DNA of 13,025 nt from CABZJG01 sp965659715 (GTDB lineage Bacteria; Pseudomonadota; Alphaproteobacteria; Rhodobacterales; Rhodobacteraceae). Where the stretch lies: positions 1-13,025 of the forward strand of contig CBFHXE010000071.1 of the NCBI GenBank assembly GCA_965659715.1. The letters run 5' to 3'. Position numbers and translations under genes: made by a program. Position 1 is the first letter of the stretch, and each line of letters begins with the position of its first letter. The notes beneath the pieces were generated by a model. It was not told where the DNA came from and made no database searches. It was given only the letters and a program-made list of their open reading frames with translations. This document shows positions 1-7,285 of the stretch, in pieces.

Positions 1-5
1 ATCCT

Positions 6-338
6 TTAGTCACTGCGCCCATGGCCGTCATATTCGAAAATGTCAGCCAAAGCGTTTGGATCGGCGTTTTGCATGTTGATACCAATGTCGCCGGATGCAT
101 CACTACTGTGCGACCAATGCGTCAGCACACCACAGATTTGGCAGCGGTGGAAAACAATCATCCAATCACCCCAGATATATGCATCTGTCGTCCCTGATAC
201 GGTGATGCGGTTTGCTGGGTAATAGGACCACAGCGCTCCATAGCGCCTACAGATCGAGCAACTGCATCGATTTAATTTGCGCGGCAGTTCAGGCAATAAA
301 ACCGAAACCTGACCGCAATGGCACTGGATGTTCTTCAG
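6..338 (-). CDS. GFA-family (glutathione-dependent formaldehyde-activating enzyme-like) zinc protein
   Basis: Small cysteine-rich protein of the GFA/CENP-V fold. With the start placed at the CTG at 338-336 it has 110 residues. Visible zinc-binding pattern: CHCG (C6, C8), CSCSIC (C25, C27, C30) and RCQIC (C66, C69), followed by an aromatic-rich stretch and 'GINMQN', all typical of the family. The family name comes from Gfa, proposed to help glutathione react with formaldehyde, but most members have no proven substrate, so no reaction is assigned. Start choice: the first conventional initiator is TTG at 296-294, which would cut off the conserved CHCG motif. The open frame continues upstream 14 codons to CTG-AAG-AAC, immediately preceded by in-frame TAA and TAG. 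I therefore place the start at the CTG, with no clear Shine-Dalgarno. The family is well supported; the start and the enzymatic role are uncertain. It is divergent from the MFS gene and near the window edge. Confidence 0.8.
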   Translation of the reverse strand: MKNIQCHCGQVSVLLPELPRKLNRCSCSICRRYGALWSYYPANRITVSGTTDAYIWGDWMIVFHRCQICGVLTHWSHSSDASGDIGINMQNADPNALADIFEYDGHGRSD

Positions 339-555
339 CTATTATCCAGGATGGATTTGCAGCTGCGGCTGGCAAAAAATAACATGCCAGGCTGCTCCTT
401 GCTTATAGCATCCGTGAAAGTGGCGATGACCCATAATTTAAATTTATCATCTGCAATCTATTTCTCTACTTTTCCCCCTAGCTTTACGTTTTAGGCCTAC
501 CGCCGAGGTTATTTTCATATATGTGTCGGTATTAGTGTACTTTTCGAATGCCACA
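339..555. other. Divergent intergenic spacer between GFA gene and MFS gene
   Basis: AT-rich stretch separating two divergently read genes. It should hold promoters for both, but I cannot pick convincing -35/-10 pairs on either strand. It contains a 10-bp palindrome AATTTAAATT at 435-444, which could be an operator but is also expected by chance in AT-rich DNA. A GAGG at 505-508 lies 14 nt before a GTG at 523, the alternative start of the transporter. No ORF with family character is visible here apart from the short N-terminal extension discussed under the transporter. Confidence 0.4.
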
Positions 556-1758
556 ATGACTCAGCCTTCAACGCGAAATATTATAGTTACTCTGACGTTA
601 TTAACGGCCGTCCCGTTAATGTCGCTCAATATGTTCATGCCATCCTTGGGTATCATGGCACAGGATTTCAACGTTGGCTATGATACTATGGCCATCGCTG
701 TCTCTGGCTATCTTGTATTCACCGCAGTGCTTCAACTTCTGGCTGGTCCGGTGGCTGATAGGTTTGGCCGACGACCAGTTTTATTGGTAAGTCTCGGACT
801 TTTCGCTGCGGCCTCTGTTGGATGCGCTCTGGCCGAGACTTTTAACAGCTTTCTGTTTTTTAGGATTTTGCAGGGTGCGGTGATCACCGCATCCGTGCTG
901 TCGCGCGCTATTGTAAGTGATGTCGCCGCCCCAAAGCAGGCAGCGGTTATATTGGGATATATCGGCATGGCCATGAGCCTTGCGCCAATCCTTGCGCCCT
1001 CGCTTGGCGGGTTTCTGTCAGACGCGGCAGGTTGGCGGGCAAATTTCTGGCTTTATGCAGCAACGGGCATCGGGCTTTTGGCTTTGGTTTGGATCAGATT
1101 GCCTGAAACATCTGGGGCGCAGGCCCTTGGGACATCCGCGTTCATTAAGTCATATTTTGAGCTGGTCAAAAGCCTTCATTTCTGGGCCTATACCCTGATC
1201 ATGGCGTTCTCAATCGGGGCATTTTATGTTTTTATCAGCGGGGTGCCCTTGGTGGCGGTTGAACAGTTGGATATGAGCCAAAGCCAGATCGGTCTGGCCA
1301 TAGGGTCAATGACCATGGGGTTTTTAACCGGCAGTTTTCTATCTTCACAACTTGCAAGCAGGCTTGCGGCAAACACGTTGATTTTAATGGGCCGAAGCAT
1401 CGCCACATTTGGATTGCTCAGCTGTTTTCTTTTACTGTGGTCCAATATGGTGCCGCCTTGGGCAGTTTTTGGCGGCGCAATCTGCGCCGGTCTTGGCAAT
1501 GGGCTGACCATTCCAAGTGCCAGTTCGGCCATCTTGTTTGTACGCAAAGATCTAGCGGCCAGCGCGTCCGGGCTTTTCGGGGCCGTCATTGTGGTTTTTG
1601 GCGCTCTCTTTAGCACCATAACAGGGATATTCATTCAAGCTCAGCCAACAGCTTTTGCGCTCATCAGCTTGATGCTTTTGGTGTCAATCATTGGTCTGGG
1701 CATTACGATTTGGATATGGTTCAGCTCTGACAAGGCGCAGCCGGAACACGTAGGCTAA
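556..1758 (+). CDS. MFS transporter, Bcr/CflA-type drug efflux family
   Basis: Inner-membrane secondary transporter of the major facilitator superfamily, about 400 residues with roughly twelve hydrophobic segments. The N-terminal pattern 'MFMPSLGIMAQDF' followed by the motif-A loop 'GPVADRFGRRPVLL' (about residues 64-77) and a later 'RILQGAVITASVLSRAIVSD' are characteristic of the Bcr/CflA (DHA1) proton-driven efflux group. The substrate cannot be read from sequence; bicyclomycin, sulfonamide or chloramphenicol export is known only for some relatives. Start choice: ATG at 556 begins just before the first membrane helix. An in-frame GTG at 523 would add 11 residues and has a GAGG 14 nt upstream, which is too far to be persuasive; neither start has a good ribosome site. 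It is read alone, divergent from the GFA gene and convergent with the FAD oxidase, with a hairpin after its stop. The family call is strong and the drug specificity unknown. Confidence 0.88.
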   Translation: MTQPSTRNIIVTLTLLTAVPLMSLNMFMPSLGIMAQDFNVGYDTMAIAVSGYLVFTAVLQLLAGPVADRFGRRPVLLVSLGLFAAASVGCALAETFNSFLFFRILQGAVITASVLSRAIVSDVAAPKQAAVILGYIGMAMSLAPILAPSLGGFLSDAAGWRANFWLYAATGIGLLALVWIRLPETSGAQALGTSAFIKSYFELVKSLHFWAYTLIMAFSIGAFYVFISGVPLVAVEQLDMSQSQIGLAIGSMTMGFLTGSFLSSQLASRLAANTLILMGRSIATFGLLSCFLLLWSNMVPPWAVFGGAICAGLGNGLTIPSASSAILFVRKDLAASASGLFGAVIVVFGALFSTITGIFIQAQPTAFALISLMLLVSIIGLGITIWIWFSSDKAQPEHVG

Positions 1759-1804
1759 CTCTGTTCTGGCCAATTGGGCTCTGCACAAGATAGCACAAAG
1801 GCGC

Positions 1805-1823
1805 AAACAGCTTTCGGCTGTTT
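1805..1823. terminator. Short hairpin between convergent genes, possible bidirectional terminator
   Basis: Perfect 7-bp inverted repeat AAACAGC / GCTGTTT with the 5-nt loop TTTCG. It sits between the stop of the MFS gene (1758) and the stop of the convergent FAD oxidase gene (1827), three bases from the latter. The stem is short and ends in only three T on either strand, so termination strength is likely modest. Placement between two converging stops is the main support. Confidence 0.45.
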
Positions 1824-1826
1824 ACT

Positions 1827-3251
1827 TCAGCCAGACACAGATTTTAAAACTGCGCCCGGGTTCATAATGCCCGTAGGGTCAAGAGCGGCCTTGATCGACC
1901 GCATTGCTGCCAATTTCACCGGATCGCCATAACGCTCTAAATCATCGGTTTTAAGCCGTCCGATGCCGTGCTCTGCGCTGACCGAACCGTGCATCTGATG
2001 CACCAGATCATGCAGCGCGCGCTTGATTTGGTCACGTTCCTTTAGATGATCATGACGAGTTTTTCCGGGCATAGGAAAGACATTGTAGTGCAGATTACCG
2101 TCGCCAAGGTGGCCAAAACAGTTGATCCGGAACGCGCCAATCGCCGCCAACACCTCGCCGCCTTTGGCGATAAAGGCCGGCACCATCGACAGCGGCAACG
2201 AAATATCATGGCTGGACACGGACCCGACCAGCCGGTTGGCTTCGGGAATTTGTTCGCGAATGGCCCAAAACTCATTGCGTTGGGCCTGTCTTGTGGCCAG
2301 CAGCCCATCACTGACCAGTCCCGCCTCTAACGCGCTGGCAAACATACCTTCAAGAATGCTTTGGGCAGCAATTTCACCATTTAGCCCGACCTCGATCAGC
2401 ACACACCACTCAGGGGGGGCTTTAAACGGCTGGCGCACCTGTGGCAGCTTTTCGGACAGAAATGCAAAGCCTTGCCGGTGGATCAACTCAAAAGCGCTAA
2501 TCGCCTCGCCTGCATGATCACGCGCCATATCCAAAAGGTCTAGCGCGGCCTGCGGCGAAGGCACGGTCAAAAGCGCAGTGCCCACGGACGACGGCCGCGG
2601 GCTTAGCTTGAGCGCAGCGGCGGTTATCACCCCCAATGTACCCTCTGAGCCAATTAGCAGATTGCGCAAATCATATCCGGTGTTGTCTTTGCGCAGCCGG
2701 CTAAGCCCGTTCCAGATGGAGCCATCCGGCAGTACTGCTTCGAGCCCAAGGCATAAATCGCGCGCATTGCCGTAGCGCAGCACATTCACCCCGCCAGCAT
2801 TGGTGGCCAGATTACCGCCAATCCGCGCCGATCCTTCGGCCGCCAGAGACAGCGGAAACAGCCGGCCCTGATCTTGGGCAGCCGATTGTATATCTGCCAG
2901 TATTGCGCCTGCATCGGCAATCAAGACATTCTCAGACGGATAAACAGCGCGAATTTTAGTAATCCGCTCAAGCGATATGATCAAAGGCGCCGGACCGTTT
3001 GCATAGATCTGGCCGCCAACCAAACCCGTGCCGCCGCCGTAAGGCACCACCGCCACTTTCCCTACCTGTGCATGACGAATGAGACAGGCAACCTGTTCAG
3101 TGTTTTCAGGCAAAGCCAAAACCCCCGCCTGCCCGGCCCAACGGCCGCGCGGCTCTTCTAGATAGCGCGGCTCTGGCGGGCGAAAAATCCGCTCTGGCAG
3201 ATCGCGTTTTAACTTTGTTAAAAACCTATCGTCAGCAGCGTTCAACCGCAT
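1827..3251 (-). CDS. FAD-linked oxidase of the D-2-hydroxyglutarate/D-lactate dehydrogenase (GlcD-like) family
   Basis: Flavoprotein of 474 residues that should oxidise a D-2-hydroxy acid. The N-terminal half is a PCMH-type FAD-binding domain with 'VPYGGGTGLVGG' (about 69-80) and 'RIGGNLATNAGGVNVLRYGN' (about 143-162). The C-terminal half carries 'HLGDGNLHYN' (H381, H388) and 'SAEHGIG' (E427), which correspond to the metal-binding His/His/Glu of D-2-hydroxyglutarate dehydrogenases, and ends in the usual 'LDPTGIMNPG' motif. Length is normal for single-subunit members. The substrate (D-2-hydroxyglutarate, D-lactate or another) is not decided by these motifs. The ATG at 3251 has an excellent Shine-Dalgarno, GAGGAG, 5 nt upstream. 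It follows the GNAT gene by 21 nt and is the last gene of the probable surf1-thrC transcript, with a hairpin right after its stop. Confidence 0.9.
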   Translation of the reverse strand: MRLNAADDRFLTKLKRDLPERIFRPPEPRYLEEPRGRWAGQAGVLALPENTEQVACLIRHAQVGKVAVVPYGGGTGLVGGQIYANGPAPLIISLERITKIRAVYPSENVLIADAGAILADIQSAAQDQGRLFPLSLAAEGSARIGGNLATNAGGVNVLRYGNARDLCLGLEAVLPDGSIWNGLSRLRKDNTGYDLRNLLIGSEGTLGVITAAALKLSPRPSSVGTALLTVPSPQAALDLLDMARDHAGEAISAFELIHRQGFAFLSEKLPQVRQPFKAPPEWCVLIEVGLNGEIAAQSILEGMFASALEAGLVSDGLLATRQAQRNEFWAIREQIPEANRLVGSVSSHDISLPLSMVPAFIAKGGEVLAAIGAFRINCFGHLGDGNLHYNVFPMPGKTRHDHLKERDQIKRALHDLVHQMHGSVSAEHGIGRLKTDDLERYGDPVKLAAMRSIKAALDPTGIMNPGAVLKSVSG

Positions 3252-3272
3252 ACTTTCTCCTCATGCTTTCAA

Positions 3273-3857
3273 TTATCCAGCCGAGGTTTTTCCCCGGCGA
3301 TCATTTCTTAGAGCTGCATATAGCACGTGGGTACGCCACCGGCCATTAATCTGCAAATAAGCTTGCGCCACACCCTCGTATTTATACCCGCATTTTTCCA
3401 AAACCCCACGCGAAGCTTTGTTTTCCGGCAAACAGGCACTTTCAATGCGGCTGATATCCAATGAGGTAAAAGCATAATTAACCATAGCGCTGAGGGCTTC
3501 GCGCATATAGCCTTCGCGGGTATGCTGCACGCCCACCCAATAGCCCATGGAACCCGCCTGCGCTGGGCCACGCCGTATATTGGACAGGGTGATCGCTCCG
3601 ATCAAAACGTTATCACTGCGGCGGCTCAAAAAAAGGGGCATCCCGGTGCCTTCATTGATCAGCCGCTGCGCCCAATGGACACGCGTGGTAAAGGCTTTTC
3701 GGGTCAGATGATCCTTGGCCCATGTTGGCTCCCACGGGGTGAGAAATTCGCGGCTGGCAGAACGAAGCTCTAGCCATGCACGATAATCGGAATGCATCGG
3801 CGCGCGCAAAGTAAGCCGTTCAGTTTCAATCCGGACTTTGCGCTTGAACAAAAACAT
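3273..3857 (-). CDS. GNAT N-acetyltransferase, RimJ-like
   Basis: Cytoplasmic GCN5-related acetyltransferase of 194 residues resembling the RimJ/RimL group, which acetylates protein N-termini (RimJ: ribosomal protein S5) using acetyl-CoA. The N-terminal 'IETERLTLRAP' (10-20) and 'FLTPWEPTW' (39-46) are typical of this subgroup. 'MGYWVGVQHTREGYMREAL' (about 104-121) is the acetyl-CoA pyrophosphate-binding motif A, and 'ENKASRGVLEKCGYKYEG' (about 145-162) is motif B. Start choice: a longer frame exists upstream to 3890, but the ATG at 3857 overlaps the stop of the M16 gene by one base (TGATG), starts just before the conserved region and implies translational coupling. The true acceptor substrate is unknown, since RimJ-like proteins in this clade are not characterised individually as far as I know. 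Confidence 0.87.
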   Translation of the reverse strand: MFLFKRKVRIETERLTLRAPMHSDYRAWLELRSASREFLTPWEPTWAKDHLTRKAFTTRVHWAQRLINEGTGMPLFLSRRSDNVLIGAITLSNIRRGPAQAGSMGYWVGVQHTREGYMREALSAMVNYAFTSLDISRIESACLPENKASRGVLEKCGYKYEGVAQAYLQINGRWRTHVLYAALRNDRRGKTSAG

Positions 3858-5122
3858 CACGCAGCGCGTCTTTGTTGCAACTCCGCCCAAGCCGGAGCCT
3901 TTTCAACCGGGCCATAGAGCGCCAACGCCGATGGCGCAGCGATCGCGATGTGTTCGCCGTACCGGCGCAGGTCTTCAACCGTTACCGCATCTATTTTTTT
4001 GACGGTTTGTTCCAATGTTGGCACATAACCCCAAACCTGAACCATCCGCGCCAACCGCTCGGCGCGGCTTGAGGCACTTTCCAGTCCCATTAAAAGTCCG
4101 GCTTTCATTTGCGCCCGCGACCGGTCCACTTCGGCAACCGTAATATCGCCAGCCGCACGCTTCAACTCATCCAGTGTGAGCAAGGCCAGCTCGCCGAGCT
4201 GTTCACCGCTGGTGCCGGCATAGATGGTGGTCATGCCGGTATCGCTAAACGCGCCGGTTTGGGCAAAAATAGTATAGCAAAGGCCACGCTTTTCACGAAT
4301 TTCCTGAAACAGCCGCGATGACATTCCGCCGCCCAGCGCGATGGAAAAAATCTGCGCCGCGTAAATATCCTTATCGCGGTAACTTGGGCCTTCAAAGGCC
4401 AGCGCCATATGCGCCTGCTCTAATGATTTTGCCTTGCGAAAGTCACCACCTTGAAAGCTGGCCGCGCCAAAGTTTTTGCTTGGCCCGCCTGCCTTAAGAT
4501 CGCCAAAATAGTCTTCGGCCATTTTCACCAATGCCTGATGATCAACCCCGCCTGCGGCAGCCAAAATCATGCGCTCGGGCCGGTAATGCTCGGTGATAAA
4601 GCATTGCAGATCATCCCGCGAAAAGTTTTGCACTCGCTCACTTGGCCCAAGAATTGTGCGGCCAAGGGGCTGGTCCGGATAGGCTGTTTCCTGCAGCCAA
4701 TCAAAAATGACATCATCGGGGGTATCCAAGGACTGCCCGATTTCCTGTAAAATCACACCGCGCTCTGTTTCGATTTCTTTTTCATCCAATACCGAATTGC
4801 GTAGAATATCGGCCAGGATTGTGCAGGCCAGCGGCACATCATTTTTGAGCACCCGCGCATAATAGGCGGTCACCTCACGCGAAGTATAGGCATTGATATA
4901 GCCGCCAACATCCTCAATCGCTTCCGCGATTTGCAGCGCACTGCGGCTGGTGGTGCCTTTAAAAGCCATATGTTCCAGAAAATGCGCGATCCCGTTTTGA
5001 TGCGGCAGCTCATGCCGGCCGCCAGCTTTGATCCACACACCGATTGATGCGGATTCTAACCCGGGCATATGTTCAGTGACGATTTGAAAACCGTTCGGTA
5101 GGGTGTGATGCTCTACACTCAA
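3857..5122 (-). CDS. M16-family zinc metallopeptidase (mitochondrial processing peptidase-like)
   Basis: Peptidase of 421 residues in the pitrilysin/M16B group, related to the beta subunit of mitochondrial processing peptidase and to bacterial PqqL-like proteins. The inverted zinc motif HFLEH is at 47-51 (H47, E50, H51), and the third ligand fits E127 in 'ERGVILQEI', 76 residues on. The C-terminal half has the substrate-binding motif 'RLFQEIREKRGLCY' (270-283) with the conserved Arg and Tyr. All catalytic residues are present, so it should be active. No signal peptide is visible, which suggests a cytoplasmic enzyme. The start is TTG at 5122: an in-frame TAA lies only six codons upstream and no ATG or GTG precedes the conserved 'LPNGFQIVTE'. 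The TTG overlaps the thrC stop by four bases (TTGA), a variant of the usual ATGA coupling. The physiological substrate is unknown. Confidence 0.92.
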   Translation of the reverse strand: MSVEHHTLPNGFQIVTEHMPGLESASIGVWIKAGGRHELPHQNGIAHFLEHMAFKGTTSRSALQIAEAIEDVGGYINAYTSREVTAYYARVLKNDVPLACTILADILRNSVLDEKEIETERGVILQEIGQSLDTPDDVIFDWLQETAYPDQPLGRTILGPSERVQNFSRDDLQCFITEHYRPERMILAAAGGVDHQALVKMAEDYFGDLKAGGPSKNFGAASFQGGDFRKAKSLEQAHMALAFEGPSYRDKDIYAAQIFSIALGGGMSSRLFQEIREKRGLCYTIFAQTGAFSDTGMTTIYAGTSGEQLGELALLTLDELKRAAGDITVAEVDRSRAQMKAGLLMGLESASSRAERLARMVQVWGYVPTLEQTVKKIDAVTVEDLRRYGEHIAIAAPSALALYGPVEKAPAWAELQQRRAA

Positions 5123-6510
5123 GATGTAATCCGTTCTTTAATAAACTTTTTCAAAGCGCCCAAATCATTGGCAACGCGTGACAGCCGTTCTGGCCGATCA
5201 TAAAGATAAGCCATACGCTCAGGCAGCGGCGCGTGCAAGCCAGAGGCGGCTTCAACTGCCGCCGGGAACTTGGCCGGATGGGCGGTTGCCAATGTGATCA
5301 TTGGGGTTGCGCTGTCACGCATTGCTTCGGCTACGTGAACACCAATGGCAGAATGCGGACACAAAAGCTCACCAGAACGCTGATGCCAATGGGCAATTGC
5401 CGCAGAGGTTTGCGCCTCAGAGGCGCGGCCAGAGACAAAATCACCAGCCAAACGTTGCTGAACGCCTTGGGACACTGAAAACCCGCCGGTGGATTTAAGA
5501 TCCTCCATCAGCTGCGCCACTGCTGCGCCATCCCGGTCATAGGCATCAAATAGTGCCCGCTCAAAATTCGAGCTGACCTGAATATCCATGGACGGGCTGA
5601 TCGAGGGAATAACCTCTTGGGTTTGATAGGCCCCTGTGCTCAGGCAGCGGTGCAAAATATCGTTCTGGTTTGTGGCCACCACCAGTTGATCAATGCCAAG
5701 CCCCATCCGCTTTGCGATATAGCCTGCAAAGATATCACCAAAATTCCCGGTGGGGACTGTAAAGCTCACTTTGCGGTGCGGCGCCCCAAGTGCGACAGCC
5801 GAAGAAAAATAGTAAACAACTTGGGCCAAAACCCGCGCCCAGTTTATAGAATTGACCCCAGCCAATCTTACCCCATCGCGGAACTCAAAATCATTGAACA
5901 TATCTTTAAGCTGGGCCTGACAGTCATCAAAATGCCCATCAATGGCGATGGCATGGACATTGGCCTCGCTCGGGGTGGTCATTTGCCGGCGCTGAACTTC
6001 TGAAACGCGGCCATGCGGATAAAGGATAAACACATCTACCGCATCAAGACCGCGAAACGCTTCAATTGCCGCGCTCCCCGTATCACCGCTTGTCGCCCCC
6101 ACGATGGTCACCCGCTCACCGCGCCGCGCCAGTGCAACCTCAAAGAGCTGACCAATTAGTTGCATGGCAAAGTCTTTAAAGGCCAATGTCGGACCGTGAA
6201 ACAACTCAAGCAGGAAGTGGTTGGATGAAAGTTCCACCAATGGCGCACGGGCGCTGTGGCCAAACCCTGCATATGCGCGGGCAATGATATCGCCAAATTC
6301 TGCATCGCTAAATGTATCGCCCACGAAAGGCCGCATCACTCGGAACGCAACCTCTTCATAGCTGAGCCCCGCAAGTGCCGCGATATCATCCAAATTCATG
6401 TGCGGAATAGTTTGTGGAACATAAAGCCCGCCATCGCGCGCCAGCCCCGTGAGCATTGCCTCTTCGAATGTCAATATCGGCGCTGCGCCGCGGGTCGAGA
6501 TATATTTCAT
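5119..6510 (-). CDS. thrC: Threonine synthase
   Basis: Cytoplasmic PLP enzyme converting O-phospho-L-homoserine to L-threonine, the last step of threonine synthesis. The protein has 463 residues, normal for the longer bacterial form. It opens with 'MKYISTRGAAPILTFEEAMLTGLARDGGLYVP' features typical of the family (read in two parts: 1-15 and 16-32). The PLP lysine lies in 'HGPTLAFKDFAMQ' (K112), and the phosphate-binding 'GATSGDTGSAA' (138-148) and 'VPTGNFGDIFAGY' are present. The start chosen is ATG at 6510, four bases after the surf1 stop; a longer frame to 6558 would run into surf1 and adds a non-conserved 16-residue tail. An AAAAAAGG stretch 11-18 nt upstream gives only a weak ribosome site, so coupling to surf1 is likely. 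The stop overlaps the M16 start by four bases. Confidence 0.96.
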   Translation of the reverse strand: MKYISTRGAAPILTFEEAMLTGLARDGGLYVPQTIPHMNLDDIAALAGLSYEEVAFRVMRPFVGDTFSDAEFGDIIARAYAGFGHSARAPLVELSSNHFLLELFHGPTLAFKDFAMQLIGQLFEVALARRGERVTIVGATSGDTGSAAIEAFRGLDAVDVFILYPHGRVSEVQRRQMTTPSEANVHAIAIDGHFDDCQAQLKDMFNDFEFRDGVRLAGVNSINWARVLAQVVYYFSSAVALGAPHRKVSFTVPTGNFGDIFAGYIAKRMGLGIDQLVVATNQNDILHRCLSTGAYQTQEVIPSISPSMDIQVSSNFERALFDAYDRDGAAVAQLMEDLKSTGGFSVSQGVQQRLAGDFVSGRASEAQTSAAIAHWHQRSGELLCPHSAIGVHVAEAMRDSATPMITLATAHPAKFPAAVEAASGLHAPLPERMAYLYDRPERLSRVANDLGALKKFIKERITS

Positions 6511-6514
6511 CCGT

Positions 6515-7189
6515 TTAAGCCTTTTTTCGGGTGCGGGTGCGACGCAGGAAAACCGCACTCATAGTGATCCAAACCACGGCCAAAGAAAACCAGGTTATGG
6601 CATATTGCAAGTGATCGTTTGGAATTCCACTGCTGTCTATCGGCAAGGGCGACACGGCTTTTTCTGATGGCGATACATTTGAGGCCACAATCAAAATCGG
6701 CAAAGTTCCAAGCTCTTTGGACAAGGCCTCAACATCGCGGGCAAACCAGATATTTTTTTCCCAATCTGGCGGCGGTGTATAACTGTCTATTTCATCCGGC
6801 CAATGCAGATTTCCAAGAACAGACACATCTTTCTTTGTCAAAGGAGGCAAAGGCGCGTCGATCTTTATAAAACCGCGATCCACTAGTACCCTTCGCCCAT
6901 CCGTTTCAAAAGCTGAAATGAGCCGGTAGCCTGCACCAATCCTTTTTCGGCTGACCAAGACCCGAATGGTGGTGGGCTGTAACTGCCCCTTGGCTTCGAC
7001 CGGTAAATATCGATCGTTCAAAATAGTCGGTTGCAGCGGAATATCGACAGGCTGCGCCACAATTTTACTATCAATTTCGCTCAAAATAGCCTGTTTCCAG
7101 ACGAGCCTATCCAATTGCCACTTTCCCAAGCCCAATAAAACGGCCGTGCCAGCCAATCCAAAGAAAATGACAAAAAGCACGCGTTTCAA
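6515..7189 (-). CDS. surf1: SURF1 family cytochrome c oxidase assembly protein
   Basis: Inner-membrane assembly factor of 224 residues; Surf1 homologues in alphaproteobacteria are known to support heme a delivery to subunit I of the aa3 oxidase. Topology fits the family: one helix near the N-terminus (about 3-22) followed by 'LGKWQLDRLVWK' (21-32), a large periplasmic domain with 'LVDRGFI', and a C-terminal helix preceded by 'NDHLQYAITWFSLA' (about 191-204). The start is TTG at 7189, with AGGA 7 nt upstream; a GTG three codons in is possible but lacks this spacing. It lies in the same direction as the oxidase genes but beyond a strong terminator after coxC, and is followed after four bases by thrC. 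The short distance from the terminator suggests expression by read-through or from a promoter overlapping the hairpin. Confidence 0.92.
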   Translation of the reverse strand: MKRVLFVIFFGLAGTAVLLGLGKWQLDRLVWKQAILSEIDSKIVAQPVDIPLQPTILNDRYLPVEAKGQLQPTTIRVLVSRKRIGAGYRLISAFETDGRRVLVDRGFIKIDAPLPPLTKKDVSVLGNLHWPDEIDSYTPPPDWEKNIWFARDVEALSKELGTLPILIVASNVSPSEKAVSPLPIDSSGIPNDHLQYAITWFSLAVVWITMSAVFLRRTRTRKKA

Positions 7190-7213
7190 ACTATTTTCCT
7201 GTTTGGTTTAAGA

Positions 7214-7242
7214 AAAAGCGCACAGGTTTCCTGTGCGCTTTT
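7214..7242 (-). terminator. Strong rho-independent terminator after coxC
   Basis: Perfect inverted repeat: a 13-bp stem (7214-7226 with 7230-7242) around a 3-nt loop, GC-rich at its core (GCGCACAGG / CCTGTGCGC). Read on the minus strand it ends in TTTTTCTT, a good U-tract. It lies 43 nt after the coxC stop and about 20 nt before the surf1 start. On the plus strand it also has a four-T end, so it could work weakly both ways. No other function is suggested by the surrounding sequence. Confidence 0.9.
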
Positions 7243-7285
7243 GTTATGCGATAAGCTGGGTTGGGCTGCAACCGTAATTGCCGGC

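Noticed and set aside
435..444. AATTTAAATT palindrome as an operator for the MFS gene
   Set aside because: Ten bases of pure A/T in an AT-rich spacer are too likely by chance, and no adjacent regulator gene supports it.
3858..3890. Longer GNAT start at 3890 giving 11 extra residues
   Set aside because: The extra residues overlap the M16 coding end and are not family-like; the ATG at 3857 forms a TGATG coupling junction.
6511..6558. Longer thrC start at 6558 giving 16 extra residues
   Set aside because: It would overlap surf1 and the family N-terminus 'MKYISTRG' begins at 6510.
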